A stretch of 43,593 nt of DNA from Planctomycetaceae bacterium (lineage in GTDB: Bacteria; Planctomycetota; Planctomycetia; Planctomycetales; Planctomycetaceae), in assembly GCA_021732995.1 (NCBI GenBank), contig JAKFWA010000082.1, positions 1 through 43,593 of the forward strand, written 5' to 3'. The notes under the pieces are model-generated. The model did not search any database, had not been told where the DNA came from, and saw only the letters and a program-made list of their open reading frames with translations. Within the stretch, counting starts at the first letter, position 1, and every line of letters starts with the position of its first letter. The position numbers and the translations under genes are program-made. Positions 1-11,733 of this stretch are shown here, piece by piece.

Positions 1-1
1 T

Positions 2-421
2 TCCGCATCGATGGTACCCCTCACCCCCAGCCCCTCTCCCCGGAGTATCAGGGCGAGAGGAGCAGATTTCTCTTCCAACAACGAGGCTGGGCTCAACGCT
101 CCCGCGTTCTACAAAGTCGGCTTTCAGTACGATTCATCCCAGTGTGGCGGTCTGAGCCGTGACCATTTCGCTGCAGCGATGCGGGCCGAGGGCATCGCTC
201 TGGATCCAGGTTTTCGAGGATTGCACCTGATTCACAGCCGACAGCGTTTTCGTGCGGTGGGGTCGCTCAGTGAGGCGTCGCGAGCTGACGCAGGCATCCT
301 GATTTTGCACCATCCGATGCTGCTGGAGGGTGCCTCAGCCGTGTCTGAGTTCGTTGCGGCTTGTAAACGAGTCTGCGCACATGCGTCCGACATCCGGGAA
401 GTTGTGCTGCCACCCGCTTGA
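2..421 (+). CDS. DegT/DnrJ/EryC1/StrS-family aminotransferase, C-terminal part (cut by window edge)
   Basis: The frame is open from the first bases of the window, so the gene begins upstream. From about base 95 the translation looks like the C-terminal end of PLP-dependent sugar aminotransferases of the DegT family: FYKVGFQYD, then GGLSRDHFAAAMRAEGI, and LHHPMLLEG near the end. The PLP lysine lies in the missing part. The preceding residues (PLTPSPSPRS, from bases 17-46) are not protein-family sequence. They are the translation of a dispersed intergenic repeat that sits in frame here. Either the repeat was inserted without breaking the frame or this is a decayed gene. Such enzymes normally transaminate keto-sugars for surface polysaccharides. 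Family call moderately sure; intactness unknown. Confidence 0.6.
   Translation, partial: SASMVPLTPSPSPRSIRARGADFSSNNEAGLNAPAFYKVGFQYDSSQCGGLSRDHFAAAMRAEGIALDPGFRGLHLIHSRQRFRAVGSLSEASRADAGILILHHPMLLEGASAVSEFVAACKRVCAHASDIREVVLPPA
17..65. repeat. Dispersed palindromic repeat lying in frame inside the aminotransferase gene
   Basis: The run of CACCCCCAGCCCCTCTCCCC followed by GGAGTATCAGGGCGAGAGGAG forms an imperfect hairpin. It matches a class of repeats I know from planctomycete intergenic DNA, whose translation gives PLTPSPSP-type peptides. The last bases of the window (43577-43593) look like the start of another copy. Confidence 0.5.
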
Positions 422-616
422 ATCTGACTCTCAGCTTGTTACCGTTCGCCCGTTTTGCGCCCGAATTCAAACACAGTGTTCGGCGTGCCGAACAGCTTCA
501 TCACCGCCATTGGACGCAGCGTGCGCAATGGATGCCGTTCGAGAGCTAAGGATATACGTCCCATAGTTTTCCGGCCGATGCAGCCCTTTCGATTTCCTCC
601 AGATAGAAACCGAATC

Positions 617-3877
<3,261 letters not shown>

Positions 3878-3896
3878 TACCGCAGTGTTTGGGTTG

Positions 3897-3963
3897 AACA
3901 GAAGCTCGCAAAGATCGCGAAGAGAACATCATCAACTCTTGGCGAACTTCGCGAGCTTCTGTT
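3897..3963 (+). terminator. Hairpin repeat downstream of carB, probable terminator (copy 1 of 2)
   Basis: AACAGAAGCTCGC at 3897-3909 pairs perfectly with GCGAGCTTCTGTT at 3951-3963, and the inner sequence (AAAGATCGCGAAGAG against CTCTTGGCGAACTTC) also pairs partly. A run of five T follows on the plus strand, 20 bases after the carB stop. A second copy lies at 8388-8455. Confidence 0.65.
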
Positions 3964-3989
3964 TTTGCGTGGCGATTCGGAAAACTCCG

Positions 3990-5180
3990 TTACTTGAATG
4001 GTCCGGCAAGACTGCTGAACTCACCCGCGGTCAGCCCGGTGCCGGTCTCTCGCAGCATCATATCATTGATGATTTTGGCCAGCGTCCAGGAGTTGCAGAA
4101 GGACTTGGGAGTGGCCGCCTTGTCGATCGTCATCGGTGGAATGATGTGGAGCCGCATCGAACGAATCTTTGACGTTCGGAACTCGATGAAGCCGATTGGC
4201 CCGATTCCCGCATATCCACCGTGGTCCACCGTAGGCATGCGAATCATGAGCGTGCGGAGTCCGCGTGCTGCACGTTTTAACGTAATGGCATCCACGGCCG
4301 TCACGTCGAACCACCTGTGAAGCTTGCCTGCTCGAGGTCCGAACTCCCTCGTGTGCTCAAACGTAAGAGTCACGGACAGGAGTCGCTCGTCGTCATCCAA
4401 CGTGAAATGCTCCCATTTCGGAGGCGAGATCGGACCAGGAAAATCCTGAAAGTTGACGTCCACTGTCTGCAGCCTCTTGGACGTTGGTATTTCCTTTGAC
4501 TCCGTTCTCGCGGCCGATCGCAGGTCAGTGGCACTGACCTCATCGTCTGCCCAGGCCCGCTGCTCCAGACGAAATGCCCACTCGCCAGAGAGTCGTTGGT
4601 GTTCTCTTTCCGTGAGACCGGTTTCGAACTCCTCGCTTAGAACCTCATCAACGATCTCTGCCAATTGTGCTGAGAAGAAGACCTGATCAGGCTTAATGCA
4701 ATCCTCATGACGCTCGGTGAACCCGTCTCCCATCATGATGCTCACTGTCTGATCGCCGACGTTGATCACAAGCTCTCCAAAAGGCAGCCACTTGCAGTCG
4801 CTCTTCTTCTTTTGAGGGATTCGAATCTCTGGGCTCTGGATCAAAACATGCGTCACTCTGGTCAGCAGTTTCGCGTCTCGCGTGCTCACGCTGCGAACCG
4901 TCTCAAACTTACTGAAGTCCAAAGAGTCTGGATGATCCGCAGACGGCTTCTTCAGAGTGACCGCCATCGATTTGACTGCAGGTGGTGGCATGCCCGAGAA
5001 AGGTTGGTAGGACCGAATGGGCATCAACCATTCAAAGTCTATGAGACGCACGTCGCTTGGGTGAGGTTTTTCGACGAAGCGAGTTTCGAGTTGCGCTGAT
5101 GCTGTCGGACCAAAACACAATGCCAGCATCATTGGAGCTAGGCGAAACCCGTTCTGCAGAAGCTGACGAAACGCTTGCAT
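3990..5180 (-). CDS. Secreted protein of unknown function with an internal duplication
   Basis: I do not recognise a family. The 396-residue protein starts with a signal peptide (about residues 1-29, ending TASA-Q). Two halves resemble one another. Residues about 98-201 (VSTRDAKLLTRV; WLPFGELVI; QLAEIVDEVL; GLTEREHQRLSG) correspond in order to about 292-396 (VTAVDAITLKRA; GIGPIGFIEF; TLAKIINDMM; GLTAGEFSSLAG). This suggests a tandem duplication of a domain of about 105 residues. The gene converges on carB and is divergent from the large secreted protein at 5432. An exported periplasmic or surface role is likely from the signal peptide; nothing more can be said. Start is the first ATG before the hydrophobic segment; no clear ribosome site. 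Confidence 0.75.
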   Translation of the reverse strand: MQAFRQLLQNGFRLAPMMLALCFGPTASAQLETRFVEKPHPSDVRLIDFEWLMPIRSYQPFSGMPPPAVKSMAVTLKKPSADHPDSLDFSKFETVRSVSTRDAKLLTRVTHVLIQSPEIRIPQKKKSDCKWLPFGELVINVGDQTVSIMMGDGFTERHEDCIKPDQVFFSAQLAEIVDEVLSEEFETGLTEREHQRLSGEWAFRLEQRAWADDEVSATDLRSAARTESKEIPTSKRLQTVDVNFQDFPGPISPPKWEHFTLDDDERLLSVTLTFEHTREFGPRAGKLHRWFDVTAVDAITLKRAARGLRTLMIRMPTVDHGGYAGIGPIGFIEFRTSKIRSMRLHIIPPMTIDKAATPKSFCNSWTLAKIINDMMLRETGTGLTAGEFSSLAGPFK

Positions 5181-5431
5181 GAGTCACCATTGGCCTTGCG
5201 GGATCATTTCATTGAAGGTTGCTTCCAGGCAGCATCTTGGATTTGCAACGTTCTATTTGACGCAATGAGCCTGTTGCTACCCAGAGGTCCACTTGAGCGG
5301 GCGCAGGCACCAGACTCTGCAAACCCTGGTCGTTATTCCGCGAGCAGCGTCGGTGAGTTGAGATTTATCCACCGATGCGGTTTCCTATGTGGGCTGATCA
5401 CTTGCTCGGTTGCAACACATAGGACGCTCTC

Positions 5432-8347
5432 ATGTTGAACTGCGAAGCGTGGTGGAGTCAGTGGACGTTCCGATTTCTGGTCGGAGCAACTGCCGTTCTG
5501 GCGTTGGCTCAGACTGATGTGCGAGCGGAAGCCAAGGCCGTTGGTCTGGCCAGCACCTTTGCGGACTTCGCGTTGAACCCGGAAACCGGGCAGGTCGCAG
5601 CGATCGATGCAGAACGGGGAACCGCTGCGTTGTTCACTCTGAAGGACTCGAAGGCCGAGCAGGTCGCGACTGCGACCGTCGGGGCAACTCCAGTATCAAT
5701 CTGCTTCAAGCGTTTTGGTAGCAAGTCATACTTCGCGGTGGTGTGTTCCCAGGAATCGAACTTCACTCTACTGAATGCCGCCGACCTGACGCGCGCCGCG
5801 AAAATACCAACCAGCGGCGCCGGGACGTCATTGGTGTTCTGCTCGCTCAATCCCGAGGACCCTTTTGTCTACTACACCTATGGGTCGGGTCACGATTCAC
5901 GCTGCGGAGTGATCGACGTACGGAACATGTCCGACGCGGGAACCGCGTTTGCCAGCATCATGGATGGTGCCATCTCAGCCAGTGGGCGGTTCGGCTACCA
6001 ACGCGGGCCCTGGTCTCCGTCGGGCTTCACCAGCTTTCGGATGACGAGTTCGTTTGCTGCGAAGAAGCCAGTGTTTCAAATTGAATTCTCCGAGCATCGG
6101 AGCGTTCATCCTTATTTGCCCGACCCGTTTGATAGCTATACCGCGGTGGGAGGCGTGTTGCACACAGCGGATCTGACGCGACAGGTTGCCAGCATCAATC
6201 TGAACGTGGTGGCGTTCGCGTCGGCCCGGCCGCTCGTGTTTGGGATGCAGGTCAACGATTCGTTTGGCCGCGCCGATCAGAACAAGCCCCTCGTGTTGCA
6301 GGCGGCCTCTTACAATACCTTCCAGATCACTGGTGAGCCGGTCACCCTGCCCGTTTACTTCGGAATCGCCTCGACGCCTCTGCCTCGTGGCGTAGCAGGA
6401 CAAGCGGACTTCAAAGCCGTGGCAACCAGGAATCGATTCCTGCCGGATGACAAACGGCAACAACTGCTGTGCTGCAGTCGCAATCAGATCGTGCCCGTGC
6501 CGTACGACGAATTCAAAGCAGCCGAGGAACCGTTCCTGCAACTCGCGATGAAGTCGCCGGAAGTCGTCCGTATTGGCACGGCATCGGAGTTCGCGTTCTC
6601 GCTGACCGACGACAAAGTCGAAGTTGAATTCACCGGCCTGCCAGATGGTGCCAAGGCCGAGAAATTGAAGGTCACCTGGTCACCCGAGCCGGCTCAGCTC
6701 GGAACGCACACGATCACCGCGCGGCTTAAAAGTGGCGACCTGGAGCGAATTCAGACCTTCAATGTTGAAGCTGCCAACGAGTCGATCCTGTTGCCATTCA
6801 GTCCCAACGGGATGGTGATGAATCCGGCCGGAACGATAGGTGTCTGCTGGCAGTCGCTGCAGAACAACTCTGACGGTGTGATTACCGAGACCAGGCTGGC
6901 AACGGTTGATGTGCGGGGGCGGAAGGTGCTGGCATCCAAGGCAGACTCGCTTCGCATTCAGGGCGCAGCCGTCAGCGACAAGCATGTGTTTCTGTATGAG
7001 CCCAATGGATCTTTCATTCAGATTCATGACCTGCTTACGCTGGCGCGCGTGAAAACGGTCTATGCTGACGACCTCATTTCGCGACTGACCATCTACCGCG
7101 ACGATACGCTGCTGGCTTTGGGGCCAGCTCGAACTTCAGTCTTCAACGTCTCCAACTTCTCGCGGAAGAAGCTGCCCACGGACGCCACGCTGGAATTGTC
7201 TTCGTTGGGACCGGTCTGGGGGCAAGCGGTTCTTGACGACAAACTGGAGAAGCCCCGTCTCCTGCTCGGAGCTGCTGGCGTTTTCTCGCTGGATGGTGAA
7301 AGCGGAGCACTCAACCGCTCGAACTTCAGTCACAAGATGCTCGGCGAACCACAACAGCAACCACCACAGCAGAACGTTGGGCGCAGAGGGCCTCTTGAAC
7401 AGGCTGGTGTGCTGGCGGATCAACCTGCCTACCGGGCGCGCATCGAGTTTCAGGCAGTGCCGAATGGCAAAGCGTCCACCAATCGCATGACAGTGCTTCT
7501 TCAAGACTGGGTACGAGGATCACTCATTCAGAAGGTGCCGGTAGCGGTACGTTCCAGTTACCAGAATCCGCGCGGTGGAAGTAACAATCGGCTGATTGTT
7601 CCGCTGGCCGATCAAGTCCTCGTTGGGTGGGAAGACGAACTCTATCCCATCCCTTTGCCGAAGCCGCTGCCTCCTGAATTCAGAACGGGCATCACTCTGC
7701 GTCCCGACCATTCGCACCAGACGTTCCAAGACGCGAAAGACGGTGTGCTGACTCTGCCGCATGTCGCGACCGGCGGCTCTGGTCAGAAGACATTCTCCCT
7801 CAGGTTCGCGCCGTCCGGCTTGGAGATCGACCAGTCGACGGGAGTTGTCACGGTTCGGTGGTCTGAGTTGAGCCCGCGGGTTGTCGACTTTCTGCAGAAG
7901 ATGATTCCGGTTGGTCCGGGGAGCGAACCTGCGGCGAGCATCGCGAACTATCGGGCGGGAGCGGCTGAAGCGTTGAAACGCCATTTTGGACGGGAGCCTG
8001 ATGGAGTTCCGATCCTCCTGCCGATTGCGGTGCGAGTGCAGGACGAAGACGCGCAATCCACGGAATTGCGCTATTCCGTGCTGATCGAGGCGCCCGTTGA
8101 GCCGTTGATGGAAAGGCTGACGAAGGTCTACCAGACGGAAGTTGCAAAAGCGGCCACTATGAAGACGTCGGTCACTGCGCCGCAGCAGGGAGACAACCCG
8201 CTTCGTCCCAAGCAACCGGCTGCCGACGCTGACGAGGTTCGCAAGCTCCGCGAAAAGATCGAAACCCTCGATGCACGCGTTGACCTGCTGACCCGACAAA
8301 TGGCGGAACTGATCAAGAAGTTGGATGAGCAGAATCAAAAGAAGTGA
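5432..8347 (+). CDS. Large secreted protein, beta-propeller-like with C-terminal coiled coil; function unknown
   Basis: This is a 971-residue exported protein. A hydrophobic signal segment (FLVGATAVLALAQ) ends near residue 33 (VRAEA). The long middle part has short alternating beta-type segments of the kind seen in YVTN/WD-like propellers (FALNPETGQVAAIDAERGTA; FSPNGMVMNPAGTIGVCW). A stretch near residues 375-450 (VRIGTASEFAFSLTD; LGTHTITARLKSG) resembles an Ig or cadherin-like domain, and a similar piece recurs later (SLRFAPSGLEIDQSTGVV). The last 50 residues (VRKLREKIETLDARVDLLTR) are a heptad coiled coil that may mediate oligomerisation. AGGA seven bases before the ATG supports the start. 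No enzyme motif was found. It converges on the cytochrome gene. Confidence 0.8.
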   Translation: MLNCEAWWSQWTFRFLVGATAVLALAQTDVRAEAKAVGLASTFADFALNPETGQVAAIDAERGTAALFTLKDSKAEQVATATVGATPVSICFKRFGSKSYFAVVCSQESNFTLLNAADLTRAAKIPTSGAGTSLVFCSLNPEDPFVYYTYGSGHDSRCGVIDVRNMSDAGTAFASIMDGAISASGRFGYQRGPWSPSGFTSFRMTSSFAAKKPVFQIEFSEHRSVHPYLPDPFDSYTAVGGVLHTADLTRQVASINLNVVAFASARPLVFGMQVNDSFGRADQNKPLVLQAASYNTFQITGEPVTLPVYFGIASTPLPRGVAGQADFKAVATRNRFLPDDKRQQLLCCSRNQIVPVPYDEFKAAEEPFLQLAMKSPEVVRIGTASEFAFSLTDDKVEVEFTGLPDGAKAEKLKVTWSPEPAQLGTHTITARLKSGDLERIQTFNVEAANESILLPFSPNGMVMNPAGTIGVCWQSLQNNSDGVITETRLATVDVRGRKVLASKADSLRIQGAAVSDKHVFLYEPNGSFIQIHDLLTLARVKTVYADDLISRLTIYRDDTLLALGPARTSVFNVSNFSRKKLPTDATLELSSLGPVWGQAVLDDKLEKPRLLLGAAGVFSLDGESGALNRSNFSHKMLGEPQQQPPQQNVGRRGPLEQAGVLADQPAYRARIEFQAVPNGKASTNRMTVLLQDWVRGSLIQKVPVAVRSSYQNPRGGSNNRLIVPLADQVLVGWEDELYPIPLPKPLPPEFRTGITLRPDHSHQTFQDAKDGVLTLPHVATGGSGQKTFSLRFAPSGLEIDQSTGVVTVRWSELSPRVVDFLQKMIPVGPGSEPAASIANYRAGAAEALKRHFGREPDGVPILLPIAVRVQDEDAQSTELRYSVLIEAPVEPLMERLTKVYQTEVAKAATMKTSVTAPQQGDNPLRPKQPAADADEVRKLREKIETLDARVDLLTRQMAELIKKLDEQNQKK

Positions 8348-8387
8348 TCACCCAAATGAAGATCCCAAGTTTTTGATTCCCGAAATG

Positions 8388-8455
8388 AACAGAAGCTCGC
8401 GAAGACCGCAAAGGGCTCAAGCTGAATCCTTCGCGTTCTTTGCCAGCTTCTGTTT
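8388..8455 (+). repeat. Hairpin repeat between convergent genes (copy 2 of 2)
   Basis: AACAGAAGCTCGC at 8388-8400 is identical to the outer arm of the hairpin after carB. It pairs with GCCAGCTTCTGTT at 8442-8454 with one mismatch. It lies 41 bases after the stop of the 971-residue protein, between convergent genes, as copy 1 does. It may act as a terminator, though the T run is short. Confidence 0.6.
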
Positions 8456-8479
8456 CAAAGTCTTTGAGCACTTTGGTGC

Positions 8480-11380
8480 TTACTCGCCGCCGCCAGCGGA
8501 ATCGGCTCGTTCTTGAGCGGGCTTGGTGTTGCCCGCGATGCCCGGCGCTTCGGGGCGTTGGAGCGGGTACTTCACGACCGCTTCCGCCGCGAAGTTGGCG
8601 GCTGGGTACTTCTCTCTCGCGGCACGGACAGCCAGGCCTTCGGCGTTGTCGTCGGCCTTGTATTTCAGATGCGACGTGCGGTGCTGTTTGGCCTTCTCGG
8701 AGTCACCCAGCTTTTCATAGCACAGATCCAGACCGTGATGAGCGGCGACGTTTTCGCGGTCGATCGTCAGGGTCTTCTCGAAGCGGGCGACGGCGGCGCT
8801 CCACAGTTCGCGGGCCTCTTCCGACTTACCTTGCCGTTGTCGCTGGTTGCCCAGATCGAACAGTGACTGCCCCAGCAGGTTGATGACTTCGTAGTCCAGG
8901 CCAAAGTCGAAACCTCGATCAACCATCGCGGGAGTCTTGTCTTCCAGCACGCTGGTCAGGTTACGCACTGAGTCATCGAAGTGGCCCTGCTGAGCTGCCA
9001 CCCAGCCGCTGAGCCACGCCCAGGTCCAGCGCGGGAACTCCGGTTCGTCCTTGAACGCGTTCGCGCGGTTTAGAGCATCAACAGCTTCGTCCAGTCGGCC
9101 TTCGACGTTGAACACTCGCGCCTGATTCAGAGGACCGTCCCAGCGCTTGAGTTTTTCAACTTCCACAAACGCATCGGCGGCCTGACGCAGTTCGGCTTTG
9201 CCCTTCAGCAGCAGGCCGATGCCGTAGTCATTCCAGCGTTGCCACACCGGGAACTCGACTTTGGCGATCTCGACTGCCTTCTCGACGCCTTCCACCGGAA
9301 ACGTGATGGTGTCCATCGCCAAAGTGGTGATCGGCAGTTCGTTGAAGTAATCCTTGCCGGGTTGGTGGCCTCGAATGTTGGCGTTCAGCTTTTCGGTGGC
9401 CTTGGCCACGAAGTCCATGTACCGCTGATCGAACTTGCGATACTGCAGTTTCACCTCGGCCTTGATGGGCTCGGTAACGTCGTCAGGCACTTTGAATTCA
9501 TAGTGCAGCGAAGTCGCCGCACCCGGCGGAATCTGGTGGTTGTAGAGCGGCGTGAAGATGTCCTGAGGATTGCGGCGGTCGATGCGGTTGCCGTTGCGAT
9601 CGAGCATGAAGACGTTGATGAAGTGCGCCCACGGGTCAACTTCGTTGCCGCGAGTGGCGTCGAGTGCCCCGTTCATCCCGATGACTCGCTCACCGGACGT
9701 CAGCTTCACTTCGACCCAGACTTCATTGGAATCGACTGTGCCCTGCGTAAAGGCATGGCCCATCTTGAGCGTGCGAACCACGGTCTCCAGCAAGTAGCGC
9801 TCATTGCGTTTCAGAGTCGGCACGGCGGGACGCAGCGGCGCGTTCAGCTTGCCGTCGATCTCGCCGCCCTCACGCACGCCGAAGATGTCGACGCGCATCA
9901 CGCCCTTCTGGAAGTCCTGATGAGCTTGAATGATCTCAGGCTTGTCGCGCAGCCAGGCAATTCCGGTGTTGGCGGCCGGGAAGAGGTGATTGTGAATGCT
10001 GGGCTTCTTGGCATCGGCGAAGAGGCGTGCGCCGAAGTCGTTGGATTCCTGCAGCGGCATGTGGCAGGTGTTGCAGTTCTCGCGAGCTTTCGGCGGGTAG
10101 TAGAAGCTGCGGGCGCCGTGGCCCGACACGCCGCTCAGCAGGTAAGCGTCGTAGTGGTTCTGGCCGCGCATGAACTCTTTGTAGTGATTGAGTTCATACG
10201 GCAGATGCACCTTGTGGCACGTCGAACAGAACTCGGCCGACTTGTGGAACGGCTTCAGGAACGTCTTCTTGTGGAAGGCGGGTTTCGACTTCACCAGCAC
10301 GTTGTTCATCCACTGCAGCGTCGCGTTGTCGCTGTAAGCGAACGGGTAGTGCAGCGGTTCTTCAATCACGTAGTCCGCATTGCCCTTGGTGCTGTTCACG
10401 TGCGTGATCGCATGGCAGACGGTGCACGTGACACCGGCCTGCGAAGTCGGGTGTTTCTGCACGTCGAAGTTGGGATCGTCGAACGCGCCGCTGAAGAACG
10501 GCACCGGGTCATGACAGCCCGCACACCAGCGAGACGCCTTCACGCTGCCGTCTCGTTTCAGGGACACGTTGCGCGTCTCCATGACGCTCGACAGATACGG
10601 CGGGTTGTTGAACGAACTGATGCGATGCACGCTGGCTTCCCAACCCGCATGCACGTCCGCGTGGCACTTCTTGCAATACGCGTCATCCATCAGCTTGTCA
10701 GCGGGGATGAAGTTGCCGGTCGAAGTCCGGGCCAGCGACGGTTCGAAGTACTTCACGCCTTCTTTCGATCCTGCGACGTTCCACTGACGCGGATCTTGAG
10801 CGTGCAGGCCCGCCATCAAAGCGACGACGGCGGCGGTTCCCAATGCGTAGATGATGCCGATCTTCCACTTGATGCGCGGCCCGGTTAGCCGATGCAGCCA
10901 GTACATCCACACGGCAGCAATCGGTGTTACGACGTGAGCCCAGTAAGTGATCGTCCGGATCTGCGGACTGCGAATGTCGATTACGCCTTCGATGCGCACC
11001 AGCATCAGTCCGCTGACCAGCACCGCGATGCCGATGGCGAACAGGGCATAGCCGACCTTGACCGCGCGGCGGTTGCGCCGGTCTTTCGCGGCCAGCATAT
11101 GGAACGTGCCGAACGCCAGAAACGGCAACAGCAAGACTAGGCCCAGCACCAGGTGAGCCAGAAACATGAACTGGTAGAAGTGGTTCTCGTAGGTCTGCCC
11201 GGTCGCCCACTGCAGGGCCGTAATCGTCGACAGGTAGGCCCCGTTCGCTCCCAGCAGAGCCACGAGAGCGAAGACGACATACAGCACTTTCTTCAGCCGC
11301 CCGCTGACGGCCGGCACGTACTTGCGAGGTGTCGCGGGCAATTCTGGCTGTGCTGGGGGCGTAGGAGTTTCCGTCGACAT
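8480..11380 (-). CDS. Membrane-anchored pentaheme cytochrome c with C-terminal TPR repeats
   Basis: This 966-residue protein joins three parts. Residues about 30-195 hold roughly five membrane helices with several histidines, resembling a b-type cytochrome or DUF4405-like membrane module. Residues 230-450 carry five CXXCH heme c motifs (Cys236, Cys286, Cys319, Cys385 and Cys436) and extra histidines that could be distal ligands, as in cytochrome c554-type proteins. The C-terminal third contains TPR-like helices (ADAFVEVEKL; VFNVEGRLDEAVDALNRANAF; AAVARFEKTLTIDRENVAAHHGLDLCYEKLGD, the last about 32 residues). The heme and TPR parts are expected outside the cytoplasmic membrane. Electron transfer from a quinol is plausible but not shown. 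AGGA seven bases before the ATG supports the start. The gene is divergent from mdh. Confidence 0.85.
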   Translation of the reverse strand: MSTETPTPPAQPELPATPRKYVPAVSGRLKKVLYVVFALVALLGANGAYLSTITALQWATGQTYENHFYQFMFLAHLVLGLVLLLPFLAFGTFHMLAAKDRRNRRAVKVGYALFAIGIAVLVSGLMLVRIEGVIDIRSPQIRTITYWAHVVTPIAAVWMYWLHRLTGPRIKWKIGIIYALGTAAVVALMAGLHAQDPRQWNVAGSKEGVKYFEPSLARTSTGNFIPADKLMDDAYCKKCHADVHAGWEASVHRISSFNNPPYLSSVMETRNVSLKRDGSVKASRWCAGCHDPVPFFSGAFDDPNFDVQKHPTSQAGVTCTVCHAITHVNSTKGNADYVIEEPLHYPFAYSDNATLQWMNNVLVKSKPAFHKKTFLKPFHKSAEFCSTCHKVHLPYELNHYKEFMRGQNHYDAYLLSGVSGHGARSFYYPPKARENCNTCHMPLQESNDFGARLFADAKKPSIHNHLFPAANTGIAWLRDKPEIIQAHQDFQKGVMRVDIFGVREGGEIDGKLNAPLRPAVPTLKRNERYLLETVVRTLKMGHAFTQGTVDSNEVWVEVKLTSGERVIGMNGALDATRGNEVDPWAHFINVFMLDRNGNRIDRRNPQDIFTPLYNHQIPPGAATSLHYEFKVPDDVTEPIKAEVKLQYRKFDQRYMDFVAKATEKLNANIRGHQPGKDYFNELPITTLAMDTITFPVEGVEKAVEIAKVEFPVWQRWNDYGIGLLLKGKAELRQAADAFVEVEKLKRWDGPLNQARVFNVEGRLDEAVDALNRANAFKDEPEFPRWTWAWLSGWVAAQQGHFDDSVRNLTSVLEDKTPAMVDRGFDFGLDYEVINLLGQSLFDLGNQRQRQGKSEEARELWSAAVARFEKTLTIDRENVAAHHGLDLCYEKLGDSEKAKQHRTSHLKYKADDNAEGLAVRAAREKYPAANFAAEAVVKYPLQRPEAPGIAGNTKPAQERADSAGGGE

Positions 11381-11733
11381 GCTGGATCCTGCTGAGAAGC
11401 TGTGTTCGCGAGAGCTGCGAACAGAAACTGGCAGAAAACAGCTTGAATGTGTTATCGCGACGGGTCAAGAAGCCAGGCCCTCATACAACGCGAAAACGGG
11501 GATTCCGGTCGGTTAAAGCGGTTCTGCCACCCGACACTTCACAAGTTGTGGCCGGTCTCCAGATCGAGCCACAACGTCAACGCCACCCGACACGTCGGCT
11601 GCTAGGCACTCTGCGGGGGCGTCACTAACATCTGCCCGGTTCACCCGCAAAATTCGCGGCAGACGAGTGTCCGCTGCGTTGTCGGATTCTTGATCACGAC
11701 CGACCGTCGTGACGCCCTCAGGAGAGACCTTCC
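11381..11733. promoter_or_regulatory. Divergent intergenic region with a direct-repeat/inverted-repeat cluster
   Basis: No gene is seen here. GCCACCCGACAC occurs twice (11526-11537 and 11582-11593). Between the copies, GTTGTGGC (11545-11552) and GCCACAAC (11568-11575) form an inverted repeat with a 15-base spacer. The nested arrangement between two divergent gene starts could be an operator, but no regulator is recognised. Confidence 0.3.

Noticed and set aside
9239-10888. Long open frame opposite the multiheme cytochrome gene
   Set aside because: Antisense to a gene with five CXXCH motifs; its low-complexity valine/arginine/leucine composition is a shadow of the real frame.
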